DNA of 64,000 nucleotides from contig QANY01004770.1 of assembly GCA_003255025.1 (NCBI GenBank), positions 915,790-979,789 on the forward strand, written 5' to 3'. Under the pieces are notes generated by a model that worked only from the letters and a program-made list of their open reading frames with translations, was not told the DNA's origin and did no database searches. The translations under genes were made by a program, and so were the position numbers. Below are positions 35,476-47,759 of this stretch, piece after piece. This DNA is from Datisca glomerata (lineage: Eukaryota > Streptophyta > Magnoliopsida > Cucurbitales > Datiscaceae). The number at the start of each line of letters is the position of its first letter. Positions within the stretch are counted from its first letter, which is position 1.

Positions 35476-36529
35476 ACAGGAGCTTTTCCTTTGTTTGAGT
35501 TAACAAGCGTGTGCATCTTTCTATGAAGAGTTTGTGTTAGTGAGCTTAAGATATTCTATGAATTTAGTTTATTTAGATTAGGAAAAACCCTCCATCTTTG
35601 ACCAACTTCCCTAAAAAATCTCTATGAAAAACAAATCTCCAAATCTCCATAAAATCTCAATTTTAGACCATTCTCTCCATCTTCTCCAATTTCAACCAAT
35701 TTCTCCATCTTTTCTCCATTTTCTCACTTTGATCCAAGCTCATTTATAACAATTTCTCAATCTTTAACCAATTTCTGACTTTGCTCCAAGCTTCATAAAA
35801 ACTAATTATTGCTCTGTAAAAAATCATCAATTGAACGAAAGTTTTATTCGATTCTAATTAAACTCAGAAAGATTAAAATAAAACAAAAAAGCAAGAAAAC
35901 CTCCTCCCGTGGCAACGGTTCTAGTCGTTCCCTAACCACAACGAAGCTCAGCTCCGAGGCGTGAGCAAGCCCCAGCCTGAGCTCAAGCTTAGGTGCTCTG
36001 AGCTGACCTCGTTGGAACGAAGAAGCTCACTCCAAAGAGCGAGATAAATGGCATTGAAGATAGGGGAAAGAAATAGATGTACAGAGAGAGAGAGAGAGCT
36101 TCGGGGAAGGAAGGAGGTTGAGTTCTTTTTTTTTCTTTTAGCTGGTTTGGATTGAATTACCATTTTACCCTCTAATGAGATCACCTGATAGGGGGACCTC
36201 ATAAAAAATGGATTGATGACACACAGTGTAGTGTTAAAACCGTTGTCAGAGTCGTGATATTATCTAGCATCGTAGAAAGATCTTGTAAATCAAATCGTAT
36301 AATCATATTGTGTATTCTAAGATCCTATTATATATTAGTAATATTATGAAAAATACAATTCATCAAAATACATATTAAAATTCTTGAGTATAATTAATTA
36401 ATCAACGATAAATTTCATTATTTTACTAAGTGTAATTTAAGTAAATAAATAACAACTTAAAAATTGAATAAACTAAATGAACTGTATATTATTTTTTTAT
36501 GAATACCTTATAAAATTATGGTTAGTGAG
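35476..36529. other. No gene recognised
   Basis: Repetitive TCTCCAT/CAATTTCTCC phrases at 35600-35770 and a (GA)n run at 36082-36098. A minus-strand frame at 36202-35948 has no recognisable motif. Confidence 0.45.
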
Positions 36530-36590
36530 ATCATAAGATCGTAGTAGGATCGTAAGATCGTAGTAGGATCGTAAGATCCTACCAATTCAA
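36530..36590. repeat. Tandem AAGATCGTAGTAGGATCGT repeat in a palindrome-rich patch
   Basis: Three near-copies of the 19-bp unit sit in a region (36240-36720) with many ATCGTAAGATCCTA-like inverted motifs. It may be the core of a small DNA transposon, but no paired ends with a target duplication were found. Confidence 0.7.
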
Positions 36591-37240
36591 TACAAAAAAT
36601 ATCATAGGATTGTAAGATTCTCCCAATTTAAGATTTTACCTATGAATCGGATCGTGGGAGTTAGACAAAATCGTAAAATCATAAGATCTTACGATTTAAA
36701 TCGGGAGTTTAACAACTATCTTCTCGCCCATAAGAAAACACACATGGTTATCACGTGAGGTCATTTCCCTCTAAAAATTAGACCAAAGTGACGGTAGGGG
36801 GTGGTCATGAAAATAAAATAAAATGTAAGGGGTACTACCGTAAAATTTTAAAGGTAATTGTGTAATTTAGTATAGGTTTTAAACGTAATGGTGTTAGCGT
36901 AATTGGCCTTTGTTATATTTTGATTAATTTTATAATTTTCAAATGTATAGTCTTCACTATTTTATTCCTTGGTTAGGTGTGTTTTTAAAGATTTTATATG
37001 TAAAATGACATCCATCTTGAGCGTATATCACAATGTTTTTATTGGTAGCCTTTAAATAATCTAGTAATATGCAATCAGATTTTTAGTTTTTTGAATAATA
37101 AAAAGTTTAGAATTTTTCTCTAATCTTTTTTTTTAAATTTCAGTATTCGTGCGTGAAACATGTAAATTTTAATGTCTGACTTTCTGATAACTGTGCATAA
37201 ATCAACATATTGATAAAATGTTGTCGATAATTTTTGTGTG
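36591..37240. other. AT-rich spacer, no gene
   Basis: Nothing supportable beyond the tail of the palindrome-rich patch. Confidence 0.5.
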
Positions 37241-38805
37241 TGTCTTTTTTTTAAATTTTATTTTGCTTATTTTATTTTTATTTTTCTTCATGATTATATA
37301 TATATATATATAGATGAATTTGGCTCATGCACCACTTTCCTCTCAGTTGGAGACAACAAAAATAATGCAGAGACTGACGAGGATGATAACTCATCATTAT
37401 TCAGGGAAGTTCTCACCATTGACTCCATTTTACACACACACATATATATTTTTCATTGAGGACAATGAAAGTTTTTAAGTTTGGGGGTGGTGACTTTAAT
37501 TTAATTTTTTTTTGGCATTTTATTGTTGACAACAATAACATCAATGATGAGATTGGTTTTAAAATATCGATATCTTTGAAAAAATGATGAATTTGTGTAT
37601 CGGTGTGTGTTTGAACCAAGTATTAATTTGCATTGCACTAGAGAATCCCGACATATTGAGTACCTAGCCTTGAGTGTTTGATTATCTTTTTGCTAAGAAA
37701 AGGTTTATGTCACTCAAGAAATCATTATGATATCATAAGAACTCTAGAACCAATTTGATTCTTGTTCGAGGTAAAATTCTATGCTACACTTCACTTAGAA
37801 CATGATTTAGGCCATCTTTGGACCGTTTGAACTTTTCAAGCCAACCCATGCATAATTATTTTCCTAGTCATCCCTATTTAGCTTACATAGCCATTTTTTA
37901 TCATCCATGACAACTGTCCAACCTCATAAAAATTTTCTCCTCTTTAACCGTTTTTACTCATAGTATTTAAATGTTCTAGGAATATATGCTTGGAGCTATG
38001 ACAAATTGGATGAATGTGAGAAGTTTTGATTTATAAAAAAATTGTGAATAAGTTTGATTTCGTAGCCTCTTAGACTTGAGTGACTAAGCTCGAATGGGTG
38101 TCTTAACACCTAACCCTAAGACCAACTAGTTTGGGAGCTATTAGCTGAAAATTCGTTAAGAAAAAGAGAAGTTTAAGAAAATCAAATTCAAAAACAGAAA
38201 GAATATAAAAAAATTGTTGAGCATTGTTGAATATTTCGAGACGTGGAATGTTTGAGGGTGTTGCAAGAAGAGTTGAATTAAACTTGTTGATTCCTAGAAT
38301 GTATATTTGACTATGGGTAAAGATTGAGCCAAAATAATATCTTTTATCTTACCCTAAGCCCTAGCCATACATTACAAGCCTATGAAAGTCTTAATGATCC
38401 TAAGTGATGCGATTTGCCTACATTAGTGGAAAGTGGCATGAAAAATTGGTTATGGAGTTCTAATCTATTTATAGATTATTATATCCGCTTTTACAAGATT
38501 TAATTGCATAAACTCATCTGGGTTTAAGAGATTGGACGACTTTAGACAACACACACATACTCAAAACTTTTCAAGTTGTAATGTAAGTTGATAGTTGTGT
38601 TAAAACTTTACATGATCATAATTCAGAAGTTTTTCTTGAGTTATCGCTATTTTAGAATCTCTGAGGCAAGTTTAGTTAGTAAAAGATAATACGTCACTCT
38701 TTCTTTAGCTTTTCAGAATTAGTGTTTATTATTTTTCTTGTTTGATTTTTTTTGTTTTGTTTTGTTTTGCTCGAGAACTAGCAAAAAGTTAAGTTTGGGT
38801 GTATT
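37241..38805 (+). other. 3' internal region of an Athila-like gypsy element
   Basis: The phrase CATTGAGGACAATGAAAG followed by AAGTTTGGGGGTGGTG (37456-37496) is characteristic of the transition from coding to 3' noncoding sequence in Athila-type elements. About 1.3 kb of noncoding text follows. It ends with GCAAAAAGTTAAGTTTGGGT (38781-38800), a polypurine-tract-like signal, just before the LTR. The coding part of the element is missing to the left. Confidence 0.65.
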
Positions 38806-40262
38806 TGATGAGTGTATTTTACACTCATAATTTAGATAATCTTATCCTTATTTTTGTTAGTTCTTTAAGATTTATTAATTGATTTTTGTTTATTTTTGTT
38901 TCTATCTTGTAGATTTGATATTTAATTGCATTCGGATTAATTTGAAAATATTTGGAAGTCAAAAATTCAGAAATATCACTAAAAGAACGGAACTGGGTAG
39001 GAGGGTCAACGTCGCAATGCTGGCAGTATAGATAGTAGGCAATAATCGGTGATGATCATGAACGCGTCCTCGTACCAAGTCTTACCCACGATGAAAGTGT
39101 GTTGAACCATTTTGGGCAGGTGTATGAAGAGGGCATTTGGTCTCATTTTGTGTTATTTGAAGTCACGTGCCTAACTTAACAAAAAATTGACAGACTTTTG
39201 GATGAAGGGGTTTTCTGATAGATAATAAAAGTTGAAGGAGGAAGAGATCAAAGTTGAGAGGGTTTGGTTAAAAATGATCAAAGTTGATAGGGTGTGGTTA
39301 AAAATGGTCAAACTTGAGTGAGTCTTAGTCAAATTAACTCTAAAAATAATAGGTAAAATGATCATTAAAAAGTATTAGATATAAGTATAATCATTTAACT
39401 AATATGTTATATAGTGAGTGAAATATAAAATTTTAAAAATCATATTAAAAATATAAAGATTATTTTGAGTATACACTATAATTTAAGCTTAAAAATGATA
39501 AATAACCAACTAACTGTCATTTTTAAAGGAATCGAATTGTACCTAGACTTACTAATATATCCCTAAGCCAGATTCTCATTGCTGATTATTATTTCTCTCT
39601 CATCTCTCCAAAAATTACTCTCTTTCATGAGAAAATCTTTTTTATATTCTCACATAAAATCTTTATCCTATATTTTTATATTCTCACGTAAAATCTTGTG
39701 ATTACCTGACCAACTATTGCATGATTTTAGATTTAATTCTGAGACTGAGAAGTGATGATTGAATTTGCTCTTTGTTTATAACACCATTAGAATTTCATAA
39801 GTTAGAGATAATTATGAATCTAGTGTAACAACTATAATTTATTGTACTTAATAAGTTTCATTATATTAAATCTTGACAGAGATGTATGATTCGTATTTTT
39901 TATTCATGATTATCGATACTTGAGAAATATTGATAATTATATTAGAGAAATTTACTATAAATGTTCAGAATAAACGTTAATTGATTGAGAATTAAAATTT
40001 AGAACATGTTTGGTTTGGTGAAATCGAAAACCCTAGAGTTTTTAACTATTCAAATTTTATTTTTGTCAAATATTTATCGTTATGTTTAATTAGAAGTTTA
40101 GTTTAATTAAAAATCCTAACTTTTTGACATTCTCAAGTAGAATTAAGGTTTTTTTTAATTTTAATTATTAATATCAATCAATCATGTGAAGATACTCTAT
40201 TTTATAAAAATTTATTACTTGACAATGATAGTGTATACTTGCACTATAGAACATTCACAACA
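38806..40262 (+). repeat. Athila-like LTR, 1457 bp
   Basis: It starts TGATGAGTGTATTTTACACT after a purine-rich AAGTTTGGGTGTATT and ends ATAGAACATTCACAACA. Near its end it has GTTTGGTTTGGTGAAATCGA and GTATACTTGCAC, text usual near the 3' end of such LTRs. The length suits Athila LTRs. It abuts the RT/RNase H text of a different gypsy element at 40263, so either the Athila element inserted there or a recombination joined them. No partner LTR is in the window. Confidence 0.65.
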
Positions 40263-42735
40263 CCTTTCAGGGTCAACAGACAAGTGTAGACCTTTCTTTA
40301 TGAAGCTTAAAAAGGACTTTGCCAACAATTGGGATGAATAATGTGAAGACTCCTTCAATAAAATCAAAGAATATTTAGCGGCACCACCACCGTCGTCGAA
40401 ACCACTTCCTGGGGAGGAATTACTCTTGTATATGGCTGTCTCACAAACGACAGTAAGTGTTGTCTTTATGAGAGAAGAGGGTAGATTGGAAAAGCCTATT
40501 TACTTCATTAGCAAAAGTCTTGTGGCAGCGGAAACAAGGTGTAAAAGAATGAAAAAGTTAATATTGGCAGTTGTGACCACAGTAAGGAAGTTGAAGACAT
40601 ATTTCTAGGCTCGTATGATCAAAGTGTTAACAGATTCGTCTGTCAGAAGTTTGTTACATTCCCTTAGATAAGCATAAGGTTGGTAAGATGGGAAATTGAA
40701 TTTGGAATGTACGAGATCCGTTATGAACATAGGACATCGATAAAAGGGAAAGTACTGGTAGATTTTGTGGAGACTTCACTAATGATGAGGAAAACTTGAA
40801 CGAGAACGTCTTAGTGGAAACCGAAGACTGCCCCTGGATATTTTTTATGGATGACACGTCAAATAGTTGCCAAAGGTTTTCATCATCAACCAGGTATAGA
40901 TTGTACATAAACTTTTAATTCTGTTGTCAAGACCACTACTGTTAGAGTCATTTTATCCCTTACTGCTCAAAATAATTGAAAATTATATCAATTAGATGTT
41001 AAAAATTCTTTTCTTCATGGTAATCTCCAAGAAGTTTATACGTCTCAAACTCAAGGGTTTGTTAATCCAAATTATCCCAGTTGTGTTTGAAAGCTGCACA
41101 AATCATGAAGAGCAAGAGTGGGAGTTGTGATACAAACTTTATTCAGAGAAACATTGGAGCATTCAATTTCTTTCAGATTGAACGCTTCAAACAATGAATC
41201 GGAATATGATGCCTTGATCGTAGGAATAAATATATTGCTTGAATTGGAGGTAACAAAAATTAAGATTTTCTGCGATTCTATGTTAATTGTTAAACAAGCA
41301 ATGAGAGAATTTGCAGTGAAGGATCCGAGAATGACCGAGTACTTGCAACGGACAAAAGATATGCTGAGCGTCCTAAAAAGATACGAAATCCTGCAGATTC
41401 CAAGGACTAAGAACAGCCACGTACATGCCTTGGCAACATTGGGATCATTGTTACACCTTTCATATAAAAGAAGTGTATTAGTGAAATTCCTCGAGGAGCC
41501 AAGCATAAAACCCCGTTCTTAGTCGTCGCTGATGTAGAAGTTAAGGTGGAACCTAGCTGGCAGGTCGATATCATTTGTTACTTGACAAGTGGAGAATTAC
41601 CGAAAGATGACTCTTGGGAAGGAAAATTCAGCAACAAAGTGCAATGTATTCCTTAATTAACGGAATATTGTATCATAAATCATTTTCAGGTTCGTATCTA
41701 AAATGCTTAAAACCAAGAGAAGCTCACTATGTGATAGCGAGAATTCATGAAGGGATTTATGGGAATCATACTGGTGGAAGATCGCTAGCTCACAAACTAC
41801 TGAATGAGGGGCATTACTGACCTAAAATGCATCAAGATGCAAAGTAGTATGCGAAAAAATGTGACAAGTGTCAACGTTTTGCTCTTGTAGCAAAAATGGC
41901 ACCTAAAGCACTCAACATTGTAACAAGCCCATGGTCACTCATGTAGTGAGCCTTGGACATAGTGGGACCACTCCCTATGAAACCTGCTCGAAAGCGGTTC
42001 TTAGTTATTGCGACGGGTTATTTCACGAAGTGGGTCGAAGTAGAAGCATATGCTATGATCCGAGAGGAGGAGGTAAAAGGATTTATTTAGAAAAATATTA
42101 TATACAAGTAAGGAATTTCCCGAATACTTGTCTCAGACAATGAGTTACAATTCACGTGAAAAGTAGTTAAAGCCTTTTGTGAAGGACTTCAGATCAAAAA
42201 TTGGTTTTCAACACCATACCATCCACAAGGGAGCGGTCAAGCAGAAATGTCTAACCAAATGATTCTAGAAAGTCTAAAGAAACGGTTAGAATTGACAAAA
42301 GGAAAATATGTGGATGAACTACCAGCAGTACTTATGGGCTTACAGAGTAACCCTCAAGAGAATCAATGAGGGAAACTCCATTCGCATTTGCATACGGGAC
42401 GGAAGCCGCTATACCAGTTTAAAATCAAGCTTAGACAAGTCAGAGAATTCTAAATTAATGAGATAAAACATGGATTTCCTGGAAGAAAGAAGGGAAGCCG
42501 CTCTCATCCGAACGATCAGAAAATAGGGATTCCAGAGAGCATACATGGTATTGAAAAAGATATTCTAGAAGGAAGGAAAATTAGGAAGGACCTTACGTTG
42601 TCAACAAAGTAGGAGGCAGCGTATATTATTTTATCACAATGGAAGATGTCCAGGACTTAACAAAACCATGGAATGCCGCCCATATGAAGAAATGCCATTT
42701 ATGGCCTGTACAAAAATATTATATTTGTCAGTGAA
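40263..42735 (+). pseudogene. Tat-type Ty3/gypsy pol (RT end, RNase H, second RNase H, integrase)
   Basis: The text begins inside the RT-RNase H linker (STDKCRPFFMKLKKDF). RNase H follows at 40426-40608 (LEKPIYFISKSLVAAETRCK, then RMKKLI), with a stop before the expected FQAH. After a foreign patch (40869-41107), the second, Tat-lineage RNase H reads EHSISFRLNASNNESEYDAL, KIFCDSMLIVKQA, DPRMTEYLQ and IPRTKNSHVHALATL (41118-41522). Integrase: zinc-binding IHEGIYGNHTGG...CDKCQRF (41614-41880); core parts GLDIVGPLP, VSDNELQF and GSGQAEMSNQMILESLKKRL; and a C-terminal WNAAHMKKCHLWPVQKYY near 42670-42720. The D, D and E positions are still readable, but stops and frameshifts disrupt every domain. 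Protease, gag and most of RT are absent. Confidence 0.88.
40869..41107 (+). mobile_element. Copia reverse-transcriptase fragment embedded in the gypsy pol
   Basis: The frame switches to copia RT: AKGFHHQPGIDCT, VVKTTTVRVILSLTAQNN, KLYQLDVKNSFLHGNLQEVY and SQTQGFVNPNYPSCV, then KLHKS. This is the standard copia order AKGFxQxxGIDYxETFSPVV..QLDVxNAFLHGxLxEEVYMxQPxGF. It sits exactly between the start (FMDDTSNS) and the body (RARVGVVIQTLF) of the gypsy second RNase H, in the same orientation. There is no LTR and no obvious target duplication. Confidence 0.85.
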
Positions 42736-42779
42736 TACTTTCTCATGATTTTCTCCTGTTAAGAGTTTTCCACGTAAAA

Positions 42780-43620
42780 ACCTTTGTGTAAATTTGTTCC
42801 TTACCTCTTAACATTTACAAATGGAATGCACTACCATGGACATATGCTCTCTAAAGAAAACCCAGGTTCATGGCTTATCAATGAGTCTAAGTCCTTGAGA
42901 ACGACATGCACTACAATGGGCATCCATTCTCTAAAGGAATCTCAAGGTCATGGCTTTATAATGAGCCTAAGTCCTTGAGAACGACTACACTACAATGAGA
43001 ATCCATTCTCTAAAGGAAACTCAGGACTATGGCTCTGCAATTAGTCTATGTCCTTGAGAATGGATTGCACTACAATGTGCATCCGTTCTCTAAGGGAATC
43101 TCGGGGCCATGGCTCTACAATGAGCCTAAGTTATTGAGAATGAACTACACTATAATGAGCATCCATTCTCTAAAGAAAATTTGGGGCCATGTCTCTATAA
43201 TAACCCTAAAGAAAACTCAGGTTCATGGCTCTACAATGAGTCTAAGTCCTTGTGAACGGACTGCACTACAATGAGCATTCATGCTCTAAAGAAAATTCAG
43301 GACCATGGCTCTACTATGAGCCTAAGTCCTTGAGAATGACTACACTGCAATGAGTATAAGTTTTCTAAAGGAAACTTAGGGCTATGGCTCTGCAATGAGC
43401 CTAAATCCTTGAGAATGGACTGCACTACAATGTGCATCCATTCTCTAAAGGAATTTCAGGGCCATGACTCTACAATGAATCTAAGTTCTTGAGAATAAAC
43501 TACACCACAGTGAGCATTTGTTCTTTAAAAGAAACTTGGGGCCATGGCTCTACAATGAGCCTAAGTCCTTGAGAAATAGAATGCACTACAATGAACATCC
43601 ATTCTAAAAAGGAAATCATG
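42780..43620 (+). repeat. ~80-bp minisatellite after the gypsy pol
   Basis: About ten units of TCTCTAAAGGAAACTCAGGG, CCATGGCTCTACAATGAGCC, TAAGTCCTTGAGAACGGACT, GCACTACAATGNGCATCCAT. One unit (about 43170-43260) is partly deleted. Such arrays between pol and the 3' LTR are common in Tat/Ogre-type elements. Confidence 0.92.
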
Positions 43621-43989
43621 AAAATATACTTCCAAAATGAGTTACAGTGAAATAAAGCAAAATTTTACCAAGTCATTTCAAAGCGGAAAATTGATGAAAC
43701 AGGTGAATTTCCTCAATTTGAAGTAGAGAAAACAAATTGCAAGATAAGTCTTTTGGAGCATATTGAAAAATGCTAAAGAAGTACTCAAAAATGAAAGGAA
43801 AACGCTCATTTAATTGCTTCGGAAAGGAAGTTGCATAATAAAAAATACAGCAATAGAAAAGAAAATCATAATAAAGGAAGTCTCTCTAGAAGAAGTGTCT
43901 TCAGTGGGCATCCGAACAAGATGGGCAGTCAGAGGCTCATTAGAAAGGCTGTCGAGAAGGGGTTTGATCCAAAGCGTCTCTATAGCCTA
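43621..43989. other. Gypsy 3' noncoding stretch
   Basis: No motif. It bridges the minisatellite and the antisense ORF. The + strand frame at 43831-44091 is a shadow without recognisable content. Confidence 0.45.
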
Positions 43990-45690
43990 AACTATAGATG
44001 GCCTACTCAGCTTCATCAAAAGTCTCCTAAAATTCAACTTCGACCTATTTTTCATTCTCCTCAAAGGCTAGAGCGTTGGCAAGATCAGTAGCCTTCAAGG
44101 ACCCTTAAGCTTGAAGTTATCAACCTTGAGGAAAACCATCCCCTCAGACTACTTTTTGATAGCCTCACGCAGCTCCGCTTCCATTTTCTTCATTTGCGCC
44201 AATTTCGCTTGGAGCCCAAAAACAAGATCCCGGGTTTTAGCAAGTTCACCATGATAGTTTATCAGGGCTTGCTCCCATAAACTATGAAACTCCTGGATCA
44301 CGTTATGATGAGAAACAACCTAAAAGAAAAAGACCAAGTGTGAGAAAACATTGAAAAGAGAAAGTATAAAAAGTAAAAGAGAAAGCTTAGCCAAATTAGA
44401 TAGTGGCTAAGCAAGGTAAATAACGCCCCCACAGACAATTGGCGAGTAGCATTAACATCCATATCACATATGAGACTATGAGAAATCATGTGAGTAGCCT
44501 AAGGTTCTTGCAAGAAACACATGTATGCGGGAATCAGAGGAACTTCCTCAACCTATAAGGAATGAACTCGTCAGCATCTACTTATGAAGGATTAGAAGCA
44601 ATGATGGATACCTCAAGTTGAATGACGAGATGAGGAGAAGAAGGCCGTGAAAAAGTAGGAGTAAAGTTAGAACTTGAAGCATCAACTCTAGGGAGGACAT
44701 TCCTCCCCCAATCTCACCAATCATTATGCGAATCCACTTCTTCATGTCTGATGGCCTTCGCAGAAGTGGTCGGATGACTCCTTTTTCTTCTTCTTCAGAA
44801 TCTGTCGACTACGAATAACACTCAGAGACGGGGTGTCGGGGAGGAGAAATGAAATGGAAAGAGGGAATGAGAATACCTCTCAAAAGAGAAATGAGAGAAG
44901 TTGGTGCTGAGACAAAAGCAATGGGAGCGGGAACGGAGGTGGTTGTGAGTTCTCTTCTTGGATCCAAGAGAAGATTCCAGTCCTGGATTTGGCAACAAAA
45001 GGCCGTTGGTATCCTCTCAATATTCATCTTCGAGTGGAATGACTCCGCGTTCGCCCATTATCAACATATAAAAAAATCAGGTTAGCAATAAAAATTGTAA
45101 ATAGAAATTCAAAACAAGGAAGGAAAAAAAGAACTCAGACCGAGGAAACTAATTGAAAACGCCCCATCTACGAGATACAATCCAGTGGCCTTCACCGCTC
45201 AAATTTCCCTTGAAGTTTTAAACGTCTCTCTCCCATCCTTTATCTCCTTTAGGGATATCTTTGATAAGGGCCCCTATTTTGTCCATTCTAGGGGCCATGT
45301 AGTAGTTCTCTCCTTGGGATATAATAAAATGGTTATGCGGAGTTCGGTTAAGCCTAAACCTAGATTATAAAGCCTATTTAGAGACTTAAAACATAGGATA
45401 ATCCTATATGTGTTTAGTGCGAATGGGCTAAACTGTAATGGTGAAAAATTCTTGAAAAAGGGGAGACATAGAACTTTTGAAACCTAAAGCTATGTACATG
45501 GGTTGAAAAATTATTTGGGCAGGAGGCCTACAAGCAACTCCCATAGCTTTTTTCTCACCAAGAAAACAATGTACGTCTACAGGAAAGGAATCATGATGAA
45601 TTCTAATAAACTCCCTAAACTCGGCTTTATTTCTAACTCTAGGGATTGAAGGTGAGAAAATGGTATCCTTAGCCATATTTCTAAAGAACA
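43990..45690 (-). pseudogene. Antisense ORF of a Tat-type gypsy element, degenerate
   Basis: Several Tat/Ogre lineages carry an extra gene on the opposite strand between pol and the 3' LTR. Its product is of unknown function and is often annotated as a plant transposon protein. Reading down from 45676: MAKDTIFSPS, then MYIALGFKSSMSPLFQEFFT, FSPFALNTYRIILCFKSLNR and TGLYLVDGAFSISF. These match the usual hydrophobic leader (MYxxxxGxRLPLxPFxxxxL..APxQLxPNSWR) in spacing. A charged coiled-coil part follows at 44290-44110: WEQALINYHGELAKTRDLVF, GLQAKLAQMKKMEAELREAI. Stops and shifts interrupt it. Confidence 0.65.
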
Positions 45691-46099
45691 GACGAAGAAG
45701 AAGAAAAGAGAAGATATGGTGAAGATAAAAAAGACTTATAGCGATGGGAAGAAGTGGGTTTATGACAAAGATAAAGACCTATGAATAGAGCGCGGACGTG
45801 AAGAGAAGATTTAATTTACTCGAGCCTCCAAAGGGGAGATGATAAGACAAGAAGTTGTGAAAAAACGCAATAGATAAAAGGCGTGAAATGGAACGGAAAA
45901 TGAACATGCGCAAATCTGAATGGTCATGAGAAGAATGATCATTACCTAACGCCGCCATCATAAAAAAGTATTCGAGTAGCATGTATGTCACTTGAAGTCA
46001 TGTGTCTCCCAACAACCTTGAAAAGAGAAACGTCAAAAGGTAAACAACTTTCGAGACAAGTAATCATAAAAAAAGATTTACTACATTACACATCAGCAA

Positions 46100-46400
46100 A
46101 GAAACTCCGTAGAGTCTAATAGGGGTCAATGAACAATATATTAAATGGTATGGCAGGCACGTGGCAGATGCTCAACCGATCATCAGGCTAAAAATGAATT
46201 GGAGGGTTATGTTTTATCGAATGTGAAAGGTAGTCACGAAAAGGTTATTCCAAAAATGTCATAACCACTCTAACGGTTCAATCAAATGGCATAATTCCCC
46301 TAAAACGGCCATGGTTAAGGCTCAACTGGAAAAATAGCATTAAAAGAACTAAATGTAGTTTTGTGTGTAAATAGATGGAGACAACCTTGAAAGACACGAT
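46100..46400 (+). other. Probable truncated 3' LTR (U3) of the Tat-type element
   Basis: A purine-rich TCTAATAGGGGTCAATGAAC (about 46117-46137) is followed by CACTCTAACGGTTCAATCAA and TGGCATAATTCCCCTAAAAC, text of the kind found in plant gypsy U3 regions. It is cut off near 46400 by unrelated sequence. No second LTR copy is in the window. Confidence 0.4.
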
Positions 46401-46529
46401 TGAATATAGGGAAATTTTGAAAAATAAACAAGTTTTTACAGACTATTTTAAGAAATAACAGTTTTTCAATAGTTTTAAGTAAATGGCAGGTTTCCTAATC
46501 TGTCAGTAATTTTTTTTTTACTAAAATGA

Positions 46530-47560
46530 CCATAATCTATATATGGTGTGGTTGATGATTTTGTTTTGTTTAACAAAGGTATAAAATAATTTACCGATTT
46601 GAGGGATGCTAGAATTAATGATGTTAATACTAGAATTAAGAATATTAATGCTAGAATTAAGGATGTTAATGCTCAAAATTTGAAATTTGAAATACATAAT
46701 CTATATATGGTGTGTTTGATGATTTCCAGGTATATCAGAGGTAAATAAATGATATACCAACTACTAGAATTAAGGATATAATTAATGCTCAAAATTCAAA
46801 TTTGAAATACATAATCTACATATGATGTGTTTGATGATTTTTCGGGTATATATGAGGTATATAGATATATAAAAATTTGAAAGATGTTAGAATTAATGAT
46901 GTAATTAATGCTCAAAATTTGAAATTTAAAATACTTAATCTATATATGGCGTGTTTGATGATTTTTCGGGTATATCAGAGGTATATAGATGATATACTGA
47001 TTTGAAAGATGCTAGAATTAAATATGTAATTAATGCTCAAAATTTAAAATTTGAAATACTTAAGCTATATATGGTGGGTTTGATGATTTTTCGGGTATAC
47101 TAGAGGTATATAAATGATATACAAATTTGAAAGATGCTAGAATTAAGAATGTAATTAATGCTCAAAATTTGAAACTTGAAATATCAAATATATATATATG
47201 GTGTGTGTGATGATTTTCCGGGTATATAGATAATATATCGATTTGAAGAGATACTAGAACTACATATGTAATTAATGTTCAAAATTTGAAATTTGAAATA
47301 CCTAAACATATATGGTTGTGTTGATGATTTTTTTTGGGTATATCAGAGGTATATCGATGATATACCGCTTTGAAAGATGATAAAATTAATGATATATTAA
47401 TGCTCAAAATTTGAAATTTGAAATACCTAATTTATATATGGTGTGTTTGATGATTTTTCAGGTATATCAGAAGTATATAGATGATATATATCATCTATTT
47501 ATCATAACATTTCAAAATTTGAAATTTGATATACTGATGATTTTTTCGAGTATATTAGAG
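46530..47560. repeat. ~123-bp tandem repeat, about eight copies
   Basis: Each unit holds CTATATATGGTGTGTTTGAT, GATTTTTCGGGTATATCAGA, GGTATATAGATGATATACCG, ATTTGAAAGATGCTAGAATT and a GCTCAAAATTTGAAATTTGA segment. Unit starts near 46536, 46695, 46818, 46941, 47067, 47195, 47307 and 47437 give a mean spacing of about 125 bp. The first unit has an extra internal duplication of GCTAGAATTAAGGATGTTAA. No coding content. Confidence 0.92.
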
Positions 47561-47759
47561 AAATTGATAATGTCATTAATTTGAAAGAATATTTCCTTAA
47601 CAAACTTTAACTGATATTAAGGAAAATACAATCAATCATTAATCATCCCCTAATTTAATTAAAAAAAATCAATGAAATAATATATTTGAATTAGAAATCA
47701 TTAAATATCCTATTTTTAATTAATTAAGAACACCCATCAAATCATATTACGAAATCTGT
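47561..47759. other. AT-rich junction between tandem array and copia remnant
   Basis: Nothing recognised. Confidence 0.5.

Noticed and set aside
44849..45085. A Gly/Lys-rich plus-strand frame opposite the gypsy antisense ORF
   Set aside because: It lies on the opposite strand of the supported antisense-ORF remnant and matches nothing recognisable.
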